Shown in pieces: positions 1 through 10,440 of a stretch of 64,000 nucleotides of DNA (position 1 is its first letter; each line of letters begins with the position of its first letter). The notes beneath the pieces are model-generated. The model worked only from the letters and a program-made list of their open reading frames with translations. It was not told the DNA's origin and did not search any database. The stretch comes from Oxytricha trifallax. Taxonomy: Eukaryota; Ciliophora; Spirotrichea; Sporadotrichida; Oxytrichidae. The translations under genes were made by a program, and so were the position numbers. Where the stretch lies: contig ARYC01002578.1 in the NCBI GenBank assembly GCA_000711775.1, positions 1 to 64,000 of the forward strand. Direction: 5' to 3'.

Positions 1-639
1 ATGAAAGTGTTGAATGTAAACACAGCCTCGTCAGTATGAATAAACTTAATATTATTCTATTAGGCTCTTCTCCATTTAATTATAAATATAATTTAAGTTG
101 TTGTTGTAAAATGGCAGAGTGAAATCAACTACTCTCTTGATACGATTCACACCTTTGTAAGAGATACCGTTTCGTTTATAAATGTTTGCAACAGATTATG
201 CAGAGATCTTCAACTCAGGGAACTGGCGGTGAAATATAATAGCTCGTTAGTCGAGAGATAAGTGAGCCCAATACTTCAAAGTTGTTTCATTAATGAGATA
301 GTCAATATGCTTCTAAAGAAACTTTGACTTCCTCTTAGGCTAAGAATTAAGCTATTATTGCTTTAATTACACAGCTTTCAAGCAGTGAGAGCGAACAGTT
401 GATGGGCTTCGCTTTAAGAGCAGTGCAATAGACTTATAGTTCAGTACAGGTTTTACTTATTCACTATACATATCACATCCATAACGCAGTTTAAACACTA
501 AATCTATATACTATTCATCATAAATTGACCCCAAAAGCTTGCTATTTTTGTCTCGCATTTAATTAATAACCCCTACCCATAACAAATCCCCTACAAATCA
601 AAGCACTTATAAACCTCATTAAGGGGTTTTGGGGTTTTG
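1..639 (-). mobile_element. Partial TBE transposon, transposase-side end
   Basis: This segment matches 7370-8003 almost base for base, so it is the transposase-side end of a second telomere-bearing element in the same orientation as the complete copy. It ends at 639 with GGGGTTTTGGGGTTTTG, the inverted form of the C4A4 telomere-like terminus, followed by ATT, which fits the known ANT target of TBEs. The N-terminal part of the 42-kDa transposase is read on the minus strand. Where the complete copy has a frameshift (near 7598) this copy keeps one extra base and stays in frame (DQRAIIFHRQFPELK). The rest of the element lies left of the window. Confidence 0.92.
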
Positions 640-1885
640 ATTGTAACAAACATCATCTCTAATTCAAATGGATACAATTCTAAAATGGACACAAACTCCG
701 GACATAATTCCAAAGGCAGAGTTCAACCTCATCACTTATCTATCACTTTGACGAAGATATACTACCTTTTCCATCACAGTACAACTTTTTGATTATGAGG
801 GGGTCCGAAAAAGAGGATTTCGGGGTTTTCTCTCTTGGGTGAAGAGATATTAAAAAATATAGAATTATGTTTTGATAGAAAATTCTATAAGCTAAGTAGA
901 ATATTTATATGAAAATTTATAGACATTAGATTAGAGAGTTATTGAAGTCAAAAGTCAAAGAATCGAAATTTTACTTTTCCCTCAATAACTTCCTTCAGTG
1001 TGAGATTCATGGAAGATGAGTAGGGTAGAAGTTGTAGCCCATACCCTAAGCTATCGAATGGTGCACTTATTCCAATACAAATTCCTTTAGGATACAGAGA
1101 AAAATTGAAAATAAGGTCAAAAATTTTCGAAAATGTTTAGAAATATTGAAATTGATTTTCTCGCTAGGCAAATTAGATGGTGAAAACTAAAATCAAATCT
1201 TAAGTAGAATATATCATGAAGAACATTTCTTCTCCTATAGTCAAACCAGAAGCTAATTACATTAGAGAGATAAATCGAAAAAAATCAGAAATGTAAAATA
1301 AAGTCTGAAAACTTAAATATAAGAAACATCACTCATTTAAATTTTGAGGCAACGAATTTAAGATATTTATGAACAGCATATTATGATCTATCATTTATCA
1401 TCTAAAAGTATTATAATATCAATTCACTGATTAGAGATAATCCCTAAAGCCCTCTGGATAATATTTGGATAATTTAAAACCCAATTTCAGAAATTTGATT
1501 TTCGGAATATTATCCAGAGGGGTTTAGGGATTATCTCTGATCAGTGAATTCATATTATATTACTTTTAGATGATAAATGATAAATCATAATATGCTCTTC
1601 ATAAATATCTTAAATTCTTTGCCTCAAAATTTATATGAGTGATGTTTATTATATTTAAGTTTTCAGACTTTATGTTACATTTCTGATTTTTTTCGATTTA
1701 TCTCTCTAATGTATTTAAGATTTGATTTTAGTTTTTCATCATCTAATTTGCCAAGCGAGAAAAATCAATTTCAATATTTCTAAACATTTTCGAAAGTTTT
1801 TGACCATATTTTCAATTTATCTCTGTATCCTAAAGGAATTTGTAATGGAATATATGGCAATAAAAATAAAAATAAGAAACATAGA

Positions 1886-2622
1886 ATGGGTATGCTAAAC
1901 GCATCAGACCGAGATCTGATCTACACCCTAGCCGAGAATAAAAAATTCACTAGGCTATCCTACCTAACAACAAAGATCATCAGAAACAACAAAGATCAAT
2001 GGGGACTTAACATCCTAGAAGCTATAACTTTTATCATCAAGAGAATCATCAGGAAAGGACACGAACACATTAACCAGTACTAAATAGAGTTAAACAAACT
2101 ATAGTACCTACCTGAAAATGAAGACTCGAACCACCAACTATGGATCACACAAACCTACCAACTACTCAGACTTCTAAGAGTTAACAACAAGTTTATAAAA
2201 CCACAAACGGAACAAACATAAACCATAGCACTCAAAGAATCTGAGAATTCACCGGCCCCTAGCCCACAGCCAACAACAAAAAAGATAGTACAAGAATACA
2301 GAAACTTCTTAGCTCCAAAAATGGAAGACACCCACCTTGATTTAAGCAGCGAACCTCACTACCCTCGAAGAAATTTCTCATTCAAAGCCCCAAAAAGATA
2401 GAAAAGAAAATCATCTATGAAGATGATGATAACTCTAACTGGAGCGACGAGAACAAGCAAATCTACAGCTATAAATCCTACAGTGAATACTCAGTAGAAC
2501 AAACTCTCCTTGGCTCAGAAAACTAACTTAAGACTCCACCACCAGAAGGGACTAGAGAATACTATAAGGACCTACTTAATTTAAGTGATGACTCAATTGA
2601 CGATTTAATCAAAAAACGGTGA
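1886..2622 (+). pseudogene. First reading frame of the LINE-like element (ORF1-like)
   Basis: The frame opens at 1886 (MGMLNASDRDLIYTL) 29 bp inside the insertion, so the 5' end may be intact. Read with TAA/TAG as Gln it continues to about 2385, where the good reading shifts by one base into an acidic, charged stretch (KKIIYEDDDNSNWSDEN) that ends at the TGA at 2620-2622. Base composition is less AT-rich than the surroundings, as for a coding element. The first ~60 residues look helical and basic. I recognise no domain. An ORF1-type protein is the simplest guess, from position only. The shift may be decay or a base-call error. Confidence 0.45.
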
Positions 2623-2739
2623 CGCACTTAAAATAAATTAGTACTAAATAGCAAATAATTAATTAATAGTTTAGAATCCAACTATTAATTAATAATAATT
2701 AATTATAAAAGATGACCTACTATATATGTAATAGCTAAT

Positions 2740-3358
2740 ATCCAGACCAGATCTCTAAGACAGATAAGACAATAGAGAAGCTTGCATCTCAATCTGGACC
2801 TAAGCTTCAAACACAAAGATCTTCAAGATCATACACCAGTTTGCAAAAGCACAACTAGTCTTTCCGGCATTAGATCACGCGTCATCCAGAGAGATCTATG
2901 CCAAATCAGACCAGGAACTGACAAAGGAGATCCAAACCAAAATAGGGATAGGCCCCTCTCAAGACACAGTAAAAATGATTAGACTTTTTTTCACTAATCA
3001 TAATAAAAAACAGAATGGCAAATGCAGGATGCTGCATCATGTTCCACTACTAATCAGAAGAATTTACCAACAAAGTAAAAATACACATTAAATTCCTTCA
3101 AAAACATGCCTACTTCATAAAGTCAGACATCATATAACTCCTTAATACAAGGCTTTAGAAACAAATAGCCCTTAAAGAAATCAGCTTCTCGCTCAGAATC
3201 TAAGCACTAGACAACAAACTTAGATTCAAAAAATCAGATGAAAACATCTAGATTCTCAACTCAAAGAAAAACACAAAAAAGAAAAGCAACAGACCAAACA
3301 AGAGAAAAAACAACAACAGAAAGAAGACAGGAAATAACAGAAAAGGAAGAAGATGAAA
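2740..3358 (+). pseudogene. Second reading frame of the LINE-like element, basic C-terminus
   Basis: From about 2775 one frame reads NREACISIWTQASNTKIF to VKMIRLFF. After a run of seven T at ~2986 the reading shifts into a clean stretch containing RMANAGCCIMFHYQSEE and FLQKHAYFIKSDII. It ends in a Lys/Arg/Asn-rich tail (KKNTKKKSNRPNKRKNNN) and the TGA at about 3354. A highly basic C-terminus suggests nucleic-acid binding, as in ORF1 proteins of non-LTR elements. No reverse transcriptase catalytic motif is visible. The single shift inside a homopolymer could be a base-call error. Confidence 0.4.
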
Positions 3359-4050
3359 ACTTAGTATACCTTGAACAGAATGTTCTAAACTTAAATTTAT
3401 AAAAGGGCTAGTCCCATACATAATGATAACCACTATATTTATCCGGGGTGCCTTGAGCCCCCGATGTGGATTAATTATTATTATTATTATTATATTATTA
3501 TTGGAATATATGCACCATTCGATAGATTAGGGTATGGGCTACAATTTCTATCCAGTCATCATCCATGAATCTCACACTGAAGGAAGTTATTGAGGGAAAA
3601 GTAAAATTTCGATTCTTTGACTTATGACTTCAATAACTCGCTAATCTAATGTCTATTAATTTTCATATAAATATCTACTTAGCTTATAGAATTGTCGATC
3701 AAACATAATTCTATATTTTCAATATCTCTTCACCAAAGAGAGAAAACCCCGAAATCCTCTTTTTCGGACCCCTCAAAATCAAAAAGTTGCACTGTGATGG
3801 AAAAGGGAGTATATCTTCGTCAAAGTGATAGATAAGTGATGAGGTTGAACTCTGCCTTTGGAATTATGTCCGGAATTTGTGTCCATTTTAGAATTGTATC
3901 CATTTGAATTAGAGATGATGTTTGTTACAAATCAAAACCCCAAAACCCCTTAATGAGGTTTATAAGTGCTTTGATTTGTAGGGAATTTGTTAGGTGTTGG
4001 GGTTATTAATAGATTTTAATGTGAAATTTATAGTAAATTTATTTAATTTA

Positions 4051-5494
4051 TCACTCAAAATGCACTTTTTGATCATGTGGGAGAGGTCTGAAGTTTATCT
4101 TACTTAACCACAACTCTCTCTGCTCTATTGATATGTCTGATCTTGAGTTTGGTTTAATTATTATTGACTCTGCCAACTGTTTCATTGATTGAGATACTCT
4201 TGTTTTGTCAATAAATTGCTTTATTCTTTGGTTAGCATCCTTCTCGCATCTTGTAGAGTAGTATTCATTGCGAGGCATATCGCACTCTATTATTATTGCT
4301 GCTAAAGCCCACACATCCCACTAAAAGTCTCCATCTCTCCAGTCTTCTCTTTCTGGACAGTACCCTTGCGTCCCCATTACAGTTCCAAGCCTTGATACTT
4401 CCACTCTTTAGGCTCTGATGAAATCAATTATTGATACTATTACAGGTGAGAAGTTTATCATTATATTTTCTGGCTTCAAATCTCTGTGAACAAACCCTAA
4501 CTTATGAAGCTCTTTAATACCTTATACGGTCTGAGTTCCTATTGCCAAGTTACTTATGATTCCTTTGATCAGTTATGAAATCTCTAAGGGTCATTTCATA
4601 GAGTGGAAGTCTGAAAGCAACATGATACTTGACAAGGAGAACAGCATCTAGCTTGATTAAGTAACTACACTCTTTAAACTTTGCTTGAGTGAGAACTTAA
4701 TACTCATTTGTAAACTCCATCTAATATTTATCATCACTTAAGAGATAGTTGAAGGGATACACCTTGTATGCGTATTGATGATCATCGATAACTTTCATAT
4801 AAAAGGAGTCTTCTAATATTAGGTAGCTTTAAAGAGAAGTATCTAGGTCAATTTAAGCAAGAACCGGTATTTTCTTGTATTGAATTTGATCATAATTTTT
4901 GTTATTTCAGAGGTCAGTTGGTTGCGTGCCTTCCTAACGTACTCTAACCCTCTTGCTTATTCAGGCACTACGACCTTAGAATATTCCCTCGCTTTTCTTT
5001 TGTTGAGAAGCTTCAGCTCAACTTCATGATTCTCAACCTCTATATCTTACTTGTGAGCTTTTAATAGATGCTTCTTCAAGTCTCTTGTATGAGAGTATTG
5101 CTTGTGGCATTCAAAGCATTCATACTTTCCATCTATTTTATCATGCTTTAAGTATACAGTAGGCTTGGCTTCTCTATGCTCTTTCTTATGTCTGTACCAG
5201 CTTGATTATGAGCAAAATCTCTCTCACATAGCTCACAAAAATAGACTTAAGCTTCTTCAGTTTGTATAGGAATTTCATTCTACCTTTCTCCTCCTCTCTG
5301 TCTCCCACACACTTATTTGCCATTTATTATCTATTATTAATTTCTATTTTAATAACAGAGACCTCAAGTGATAGCTCTGGTAGTTCCTTATAAGAGTTCA
5401 TCTCACAGCTATCACACTTTTTATTGACGCCAAAGGTAAGTCTCAATTAGTTTGATGGAAGTGCTGTTGTTTTTCTTAAAATGTTAGCACTCAT
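4051..5494 (-). pseudogene. TBE 57-kDa protein: zinc fingers plus protein kinase (frameshifted)
   Basis: The minus-strand frame opens at 5494 (MSANILRKTTALPSN) and ends at the TGA at 4051, about 480 codons. The N-terminal third holds cysteine pairs KKCDSCEM, CELCERDFAHN...RHKKEH and YECFECHKQYSH...HLLKAH. The last two are C2H2 zinc fingers. The C-terminal half is a protein kinase: HRDLKPEN at ~4480, IIDFIRA in the DFG position (Gly replaced by Ile), GTQGYCPE, and WDVWALA. Good reading needs at least three one-base shifts (near 5285, 5200 and 4540), so the copy is probably decayed. The kinase plus zinc-finger combination is known for TBEs; its role is not settled. Confidence 0.85.
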
Positions 5495-5679
5495 ATTTAA
5501 ATTTGAATTTAAAATTATAAAACTGCCTCTATAACTGAGAGCTTATATGAGAGCTTTGCAAGCCAACAAGTTTCAAGGGAAGTTCTTAAAGTATGAGAGA
5601 AGAATTATGAGTGTTAAGAGACGATCCAGTTCTACATATGGGTGAGGAAGAAACCATTTTTACTTTCAATAATAAAGTG

Positions 5680-5860
5680 ATTATAGTACGTACCGATTTA
5701 GGAGGTGCACCTAATTAAGTACGTACTGCTTTAGGAGGTATTTTGTGATTTTATGATTAAAATTAGGGTGCTCCTAATTAAGTACTAGCTTTAATTAATG
5801 CTCCTAATTAAGTACTCGCATTTTAGGAGTTGCTCCTAATTAAGTACGTACCAATTTAAA
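5680..5860. repeat. Degenerate tandem repeat of GCTCCTAATTAAGTAC inside the TBE
   Basis: The core (T/G)CNCCTAATTAAGTAC occurs at about 5709, 5791, 5821 and 5843 with variable spacers. GTACGTAC palindromes and TTTAGGAG runs alternate between copies. The block lies between the divergent 57-kDa (minus) and 22-kDa (plus) frames, so it could be a shared promoter or a transposase-binding region. Neither use can be shown from the sequence. Confidence 0.7.
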
Positions 5861-6058
5861 TTAAAAAATATGGAACTATAACAGTAGAATTTGATATCAA
5901 TCTCTCAAGTTGAAACCAGTTCTCAAAACCTTCTCCATATCCTTCTTAGAGGTTGACCTCCTATAGGATGCCCATATTTAATAGTAAGTTTTACAGAGGT
6001 ATATAATTGAAAACAATAAACATAAATTTGAATATCATTTCTTAGATCTGTAAACAAG

Positions 6059-6850
6059 ATGGAGTCAATGAATGATGTAATGAAAAGAGTGCAAGCACAA
6101 GAATTGATTCAGAGATTTAGAAGCAAGGAGGATTTGCACCGCTACCTGGTGCAGCAAGGTAATGAACTCATAGTAACTCATCTTGATTATGTAGTTGGTT
6201 TGTTCTTGCCAACGATGGAAGGTACCAAAATTTCATTTCTAAGGGCGATACTCTGCGAAGAGAAGAAAGCATTGAAAACTTAAGATGTAAAGTTTGCAGA
6301 GATTCCAAACTATCCAGAAATCTCAGCGACTAACTTATATGATAATGCTATGAATGACCCAGAGGTTTTCGCTGTACCTGCCTACTAAGAAGCAGTTGTC
6401 AAATAAACTACCTGAAAGAAACTATTTCTTTGGCATACTTGCAACAATTAAAGGTGATTACTTGAAAGAAATTATTCAAGAATCTCATAAGAAAAGGTAC
6501 AGCATCTCTTCAGAAGATAAGGACAAACAAGGGATCAAGATAAGTGAGAGCTGGCTATCAGAGCTGCAGAAGCACCCTTATATTTCAAGTAAGATTTGTA
6601 GGCTTAACTCTTTAGAAAAATCTGGTACTGGCATCTTCTTGATGAAGGAATAGAGCAAGCTTCACAGAGAGCGAAAGTCGCAGACAAAGTATGAAGTTAG
6701 CAAGAGACTTTATTCAAATATTTAGCCTCCAGAGTCAATGAACATAGATGCTGGAGCTGGCAGCAAGAGAAGAAACTTAGGAGGAGGGAAGCAAGAAGTA
6801 GAAGGAAAAGAAAGAGAAGCCAGCTCCCTCTAAAGAATTTTAAATGTGAC
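6059..6850 (+). pseudogene. TBE 22-kDa protein (frameshifted)
   Basis: Starts MESMNDVMKRVQAQELIQ at 6059 and reads with internal TAA as Gln (KALKTQDVKFAEIPN) to about 6390. There a one-base shift moves the good reading to the frame with LPERNYFFGILATIKGD, followed by a basic, Gly/Lys/Glu-rich tail (AGAGSKRRNLGGGKQEVEG) ending around 6840-6850. Position and size match the 22-kDa ORF of TBEs, whose function is unknown. It converges on the transposase frame; the two ends nearly touch at 6850-6860. Confidence 0.8.
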
Positions 6851-6858
6851 TTATATAT

Positions 6859-7922
6859 TCATTAACTTAACTACAAAACTTATTTATATACATTCACTCT
6901 CCCTTCTTTAGCACACTTTTAAGCCAACAAATTATCTACTCTCTTCGCTGAGCTTTTAATAAAGTCTACTGTATCGATAGGTAGGTCATGCATCAAGTGA
7001 TATAGCAGCAGTTTCTTGTAATGACCTTTTAATATTCCCCAGTAGAACTCAATTCCATTAAACTATGGACTGTAAGGTACGTTGAACACTGGCGTTATTC
7101 TAAGTTGTTCATAACTCTTCCTTGTTTCTTTGGTCTTATGAACAGAAAGATTATCAACGAATAGTATAATCTCTTATTCAGGGTACTTCTCTCTCAGCTG
7201 TTCTAAGAACTTTATATACTACTCTGTCTTAATAGAGCGAGGATGAATAAGATAAGTTTCTAAACCAGCATCCTCGCTAATTCCTCCAAGAATTGCCATT
7301 GTTTATACCTTGACTTTCTAGTCATATACTTCTATGTTGCTATGCCTCTTATACCAAGACTTCTAGATGAAAGTGTTGAATGTAAACACAGCCTCGTCAG
7401 CATGAATAAACTTAATATTATTCTATTAGGCTCTCTGCATTTAATTATAAATATAATTTAAGTTGTTGTTGTAAAATCGCAGAGTGAAATCAATTACTCT
7501 CTTGATACGATTTACACCTTTGTAAGAGATACCGTTTCGTTTATAAATGTTTGCAACAGACTATGCAGAGATCTTCAACTCAGGGAACTGGCGATGAAAC
7601 ATATAGCTCGTTAGTCGAGAGAGAAGTGAGCCCAATACTTCAAAGTTTTTTCATTAATAAGATAGTCAATATGCTTCTAAAGAAACTTAAACTTCCTCTT
7701 AGGCTAAGAATTCAGCTATTATTGCTTTAATTACAAAGCTTTCAAGCAGTGAGAACGAACAGTTGAGGGACTACGATTTAAGAGAAATGCAATAGACTTA
7801 TAGTTCAGTACTGGTTTGACTTATTCACTATACATATCACATCCATAACGCAGTTTAAACACTAAATCTATATACTCTTCATCATAAAAAGACCCCAAAA
7901 GCTTGTAATTTTAGTCTCGCAT
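6859..7922 (-). pseudogene. TBE 42-kDa DDE transposase (one-base deletion)
   Basis: Start MRDQNYKLLGSFYDEE at 7922, TGA at 6859-6861, about 354 codons once one missing base is allowed for, matching a 42-kDa protein. An N-terminal helix-turn-helix-like region is followed by the DDE catalytic triad of the IS630-Tc1-mariner group: IHADEAV (first Asp), LFVDNLSVHK (second Asp), PYSPQFNGIEFYW (Glu). At ~7598 this copy has one base fewer than the copy at 1-639 (29 versus 30 bases over the aligned stretch), which breaks the frame after SLDQRA. Known role: TBE transposases act in germline DNA elimination in Oxytricha. This copy cannot make full-length protein if the deletion is real. Confidence 0.92.
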
Positions 7923-8027
7923 TTAATTAACAACCCCAACCCCTAACAAATTCACTACAAATCAAAGCACTTATAAACCTCATTAAGGGGTTTTGGGGTT
8001 TTGAATATAACAAACATCAAAATTTGG

Positions 8028-8500
8028 TCGAGTACCTGGAAAGAAATGAAATTATCTCAGGCAGCGATTTTTTCACGACTTGACTCTAGAAGGAATAATG
8101 TTGATCAAAACATAAGCTACATGTTCCATCCTATTCATAATTCATGGAAAAAATCACTCAGAGAGATATTTCAATTTTAGTGAAAGTCAAAAAAAATTCA
8201 TACGAATTCGTGTATTTTAACGATAAAAATGAGTATGAATTTCCTGATGAAAGACTCAAAGAAGATAAAATGTAGACCTTGATTAAATGCACAAAAAACT
8301 TATTTAGACCAAGTCCTCAAGTAATTTGGTTGAAGAGATGAGAAAGGAAGAAGTTTGGGGCAGAGAAATATTTAAAATCGATTTATCTCGATGGGGTAAA
8401 ATTTTTTGTGAATACAATAAGAATGAAAGTTAGTCGTTAAATTTTTCTCTACATCTTATACTTTTAAAATTTTTTCATAGCTATTTTGTATAGAGAGATA
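8028..8500 (+). pseudogene. Possible decayed coding remnant, unknown
   Basis: Just right of the TBE the sequence is less AT-rich and reads as protein-like in successive plus frames: NLVEYLERNEIISGSDFF, then NISYMFHPIHNSWKKSL, then VKVKKNSYEFVYFNDKNE, then LVEEMRKEEVWGREIFKID. No single frame continues through, and no family is recognised. It could be a broken mobile-element gene or a dispersed macronuclear-destined segment. Confidence 0.3.
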
Positions 8501-9185
8501 TTAATTTATCAGGAGTTAAAAATTTTAAAAGTTAAATTTAAAGGGTCTACAGTTAAGATATGATAAATCAAATTTGATCTATTGATGATTCAAATTATTG
8601 GCTGTTAAAATATATCAAATTCAAATCAATAGCAGTTAAAACGATAATATAAAAATCAAAAAATACTAAAATCACATATTTAATTTAATTTTTTATTTTA
8701 TTTAAAAATTTCCCATTTTAAATCTATTTTGATGATAATGAAAAATAATAAAATTAATTATTTCTGAGGGATTAAAACTGTTTATTTATTATCTCATATC
8801 TTGAAGTCATTTTATTTAATTTAACAGTATTCTTAATTAATTTCATTTTATTATATAGTTATTCTTAATTTATAATCTATTTTGATAGGCTGCAAGTCAT
8901 TTATAAATTTAGCAATAAAATTTATATAAATAATAGGACAAACATAATTGAGTCCTAATTGCAGTACAGTTGTTAATAATTAAATCTTTATAAATAAAAA
9001 TATTTTATTAGAGTAGATTTTAAATTAATTGACATAAATAATTATATACTATTAAAATTTATTTATATATAAAAGCATTCTTTGAGTGTCTCCTAACTGT
9101 ACAAATATAATATTTTATTTGTTCTTTGTATAACCTTCTAGTCTTGGGATGAAGTGAATACTTCAGATATAACTTTATCGTAGAA

Positions 9186-10440
9186 TTAAAACCCCAAAAT
9201 CCTTTCAGTATTTTGATTGAATTTGTAATTAATAAAATTAGTCTTTAAGATTTATTTCGTTGTGTTTTTATTAGTGTTTATGAAGGGGTTTAATATATAA
9301 ATGTTAGTAATTTAAGTGATATATCCGAGGTTTTGGGTAAGTTTATGTCAGTGAGTATAGATTTATTGTTAATATTGCGATATGGATGCAATGAATATAG
9401 TGAATAACTCAAGCCTGTTCAGAATTATACGTCTATAGCAAGGCTGCTCCATAAATCTCCTACTACTGTTAGATCTCATTGCTTGTTAGCATTGAATTTA
9501 AAAAGATAGCAACTTAATTCTAAGCCTAAGAGGCCCTCAAAATTTTAGCAGCATCCCATCGAGTATCTCCTTAATGATAAGACGATTACATACTGGGCTC
9601 ATTTCTCTCTGGCTAGAGAGCAGTGATGTTTCATCACCAATTCCCTGAGCTACACATCTCTGCATAATCCATAGCTAATATCTATAAAAAGAATGGTATA
9701 TCTTACAAGACAATTAATTGCATTAAGAGAGTGATTGACTTTAAAGTTCCATTTTATAAGAATAATTTAAATTATATATTCGACTGAATGCAGAGGGCTT
9801 AAGAGCATAATATAAAGTTCATGCATGCTGATCATTTAATGCCTTTATATCTAGATCTTAGCACAAGATGTATATCAAAGTATAGAAGTCTATGATTAAA
9901 GATTAAAGTTTATATCTATGCAATCCTTGCTGGAATAAGTGAAGATAATGGTCTATAGTGTAATGTTATACACTCTCGCTTAAGAATACTGAAAAAAACA
10001 TTAAGTTCTTGCAAATATCTCAGAGATAACTACTTTTCCTAAGGGATTCTTTTCTTTGTAAAAACTTACTTAAACTAAAGGCTCAAGGAAGGAATATGAA
10101 AGACTAAAAATAACACCTGCATTTAATGTTTCTTATAGGTCTTTATTTAATGGAATCAAATTTTATTAGTGGTTATTGAAAAATTTTAACAAGAAATTTT
10201 CTGTTTTGTCACTTGATGCACGACATGAAGATATATATACAATACATTTTAGAAGTTGCAGCTAAGTGTATCAGCTATAAGCAAGCAAAAGTGACCCCAA
10301 TAGATGAAGATTTTGTGTTATAAATAAGTTTAATATTGAAAATAAGTGCTTGCTTGAGCCAATTTTTCTTCTCTTATGCAGCTTCTGCAACTATGTTCAT
10401 ATCATTTGACTTTTAATAATCTTTGAAGAGACTCTTTCTA
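9186..10440 (+). mobile_element. Old decayed TBE end with transposase relic
   Basis: AAAACCCCAAAATCC at 9187 is a mutated TBE terminus. From about 9340 the plus strand aligns with the minus-strand transposase of the intact TBE: CGATATGGATGCAATGAATA matches CGTTATGGATGTGATATGTA; HADHLM aligns with HADEAV; ILAGISEDNGL aligns with ILGGISEDAGL; NGIKFYW aligns with NGIEFYW. The catalytic Glu is therefore Lys here (AAA near 10158). Several frameshifts and TGA codons are present. The element is in the opposite orientation to the intact one, and its far end could not be found. Confidence 0.85.

Larger units (their letters stand above)
1857..3501 (+). mobile_element. LINE-like retroelement with (ATT)n tail, no RT visible
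   Basis: A 1.65-kb insertion flanked by an 11-bp duplication, TGGAATATATG, at 1846-1856 and 3502-3512. The duplication falls exactly where the foldback arm is broken. It ends in a GC-rich hairpin-like stretch (CGGGG...CCCCCG, ~3442-3462) and an ATT/TTA microsatellite, the arrangement expected for the 3' end of a non-LTR retrotransposon. The same tail recurs at about 16.1-16.2 kb. Two ORF1-like reading frames are present (see 1886 and 2740), but no reverse transcriptase or endonuclease motif was seen, so the copy is non-autonomous or internally deleted. Confidence 0.75.
640..3932. mobile_element. Giant foldback element (arms ~845 bp) split by a LINE-like insertion
   Basis: Sequence from 640 rightwards is repeated as its reverse complement. 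640-1068 pairs with about 3502-3932, and 1069-1485 pairs with about 1490-1845. The centre is near 1487. Without the insertion at 1857-3501 the element would be one imperfect palindrome of about 1.65 kb. Both outer ends begin ATT(T)GTAACAAACATCATC and abut TBE termini, so TBEs sit exactly at both ends. No transposase is visible in the arms. It could be a foldback transposon or an inverted duplication fixed by TBE insertion. The palindrome is read directly from the sequence; the element status is inference. Confidence 0.85.
3933..8003. mobile_element. Complete TBE (telomere-bearing element) transposon
   Basis: A 4071-bp element with inverted ends CAAAACCCCAAAACCCC at 3933 and GGGGTTTTGGGGTTTTG ending at 8003. 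The inverted match continues at least 50 bp inward (TTAATGAGGTTTATAAGTGC at the left end). The target duplication AAT lies at 3930-3932 and 8004-8006. Length, telomere-like ends, 3-bp duplication and the three reading frames (57-kDa kinase/zinc finger, 22-kDa, 42-kDa DDE transposase) match TBEs of oxytrichid germline genomes. Known role: these abundant germline elements are eliminated during macronuclear development, and their transposases are implicated in that process. In this copy all three frames carry single-base shifts. Confidence 0.95.

Noticed and set aside
3248..3433. Hydrophobic minus-strand frame rich in Phe and Leu
   Set aside because: It is the antisense of the Lys/Arg-rich end of the LINE-like element's second frame, not a membrane protein.
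3469..3500. ATT microsatellites (also 16176-16213, 25378-25396) as independent satellite arrays or CRISPR-like repeats
   Set aside because: The first two are tails of LINE-like copies; the third is a short simple repeat. No spaced direct-repeat array exists in the window.
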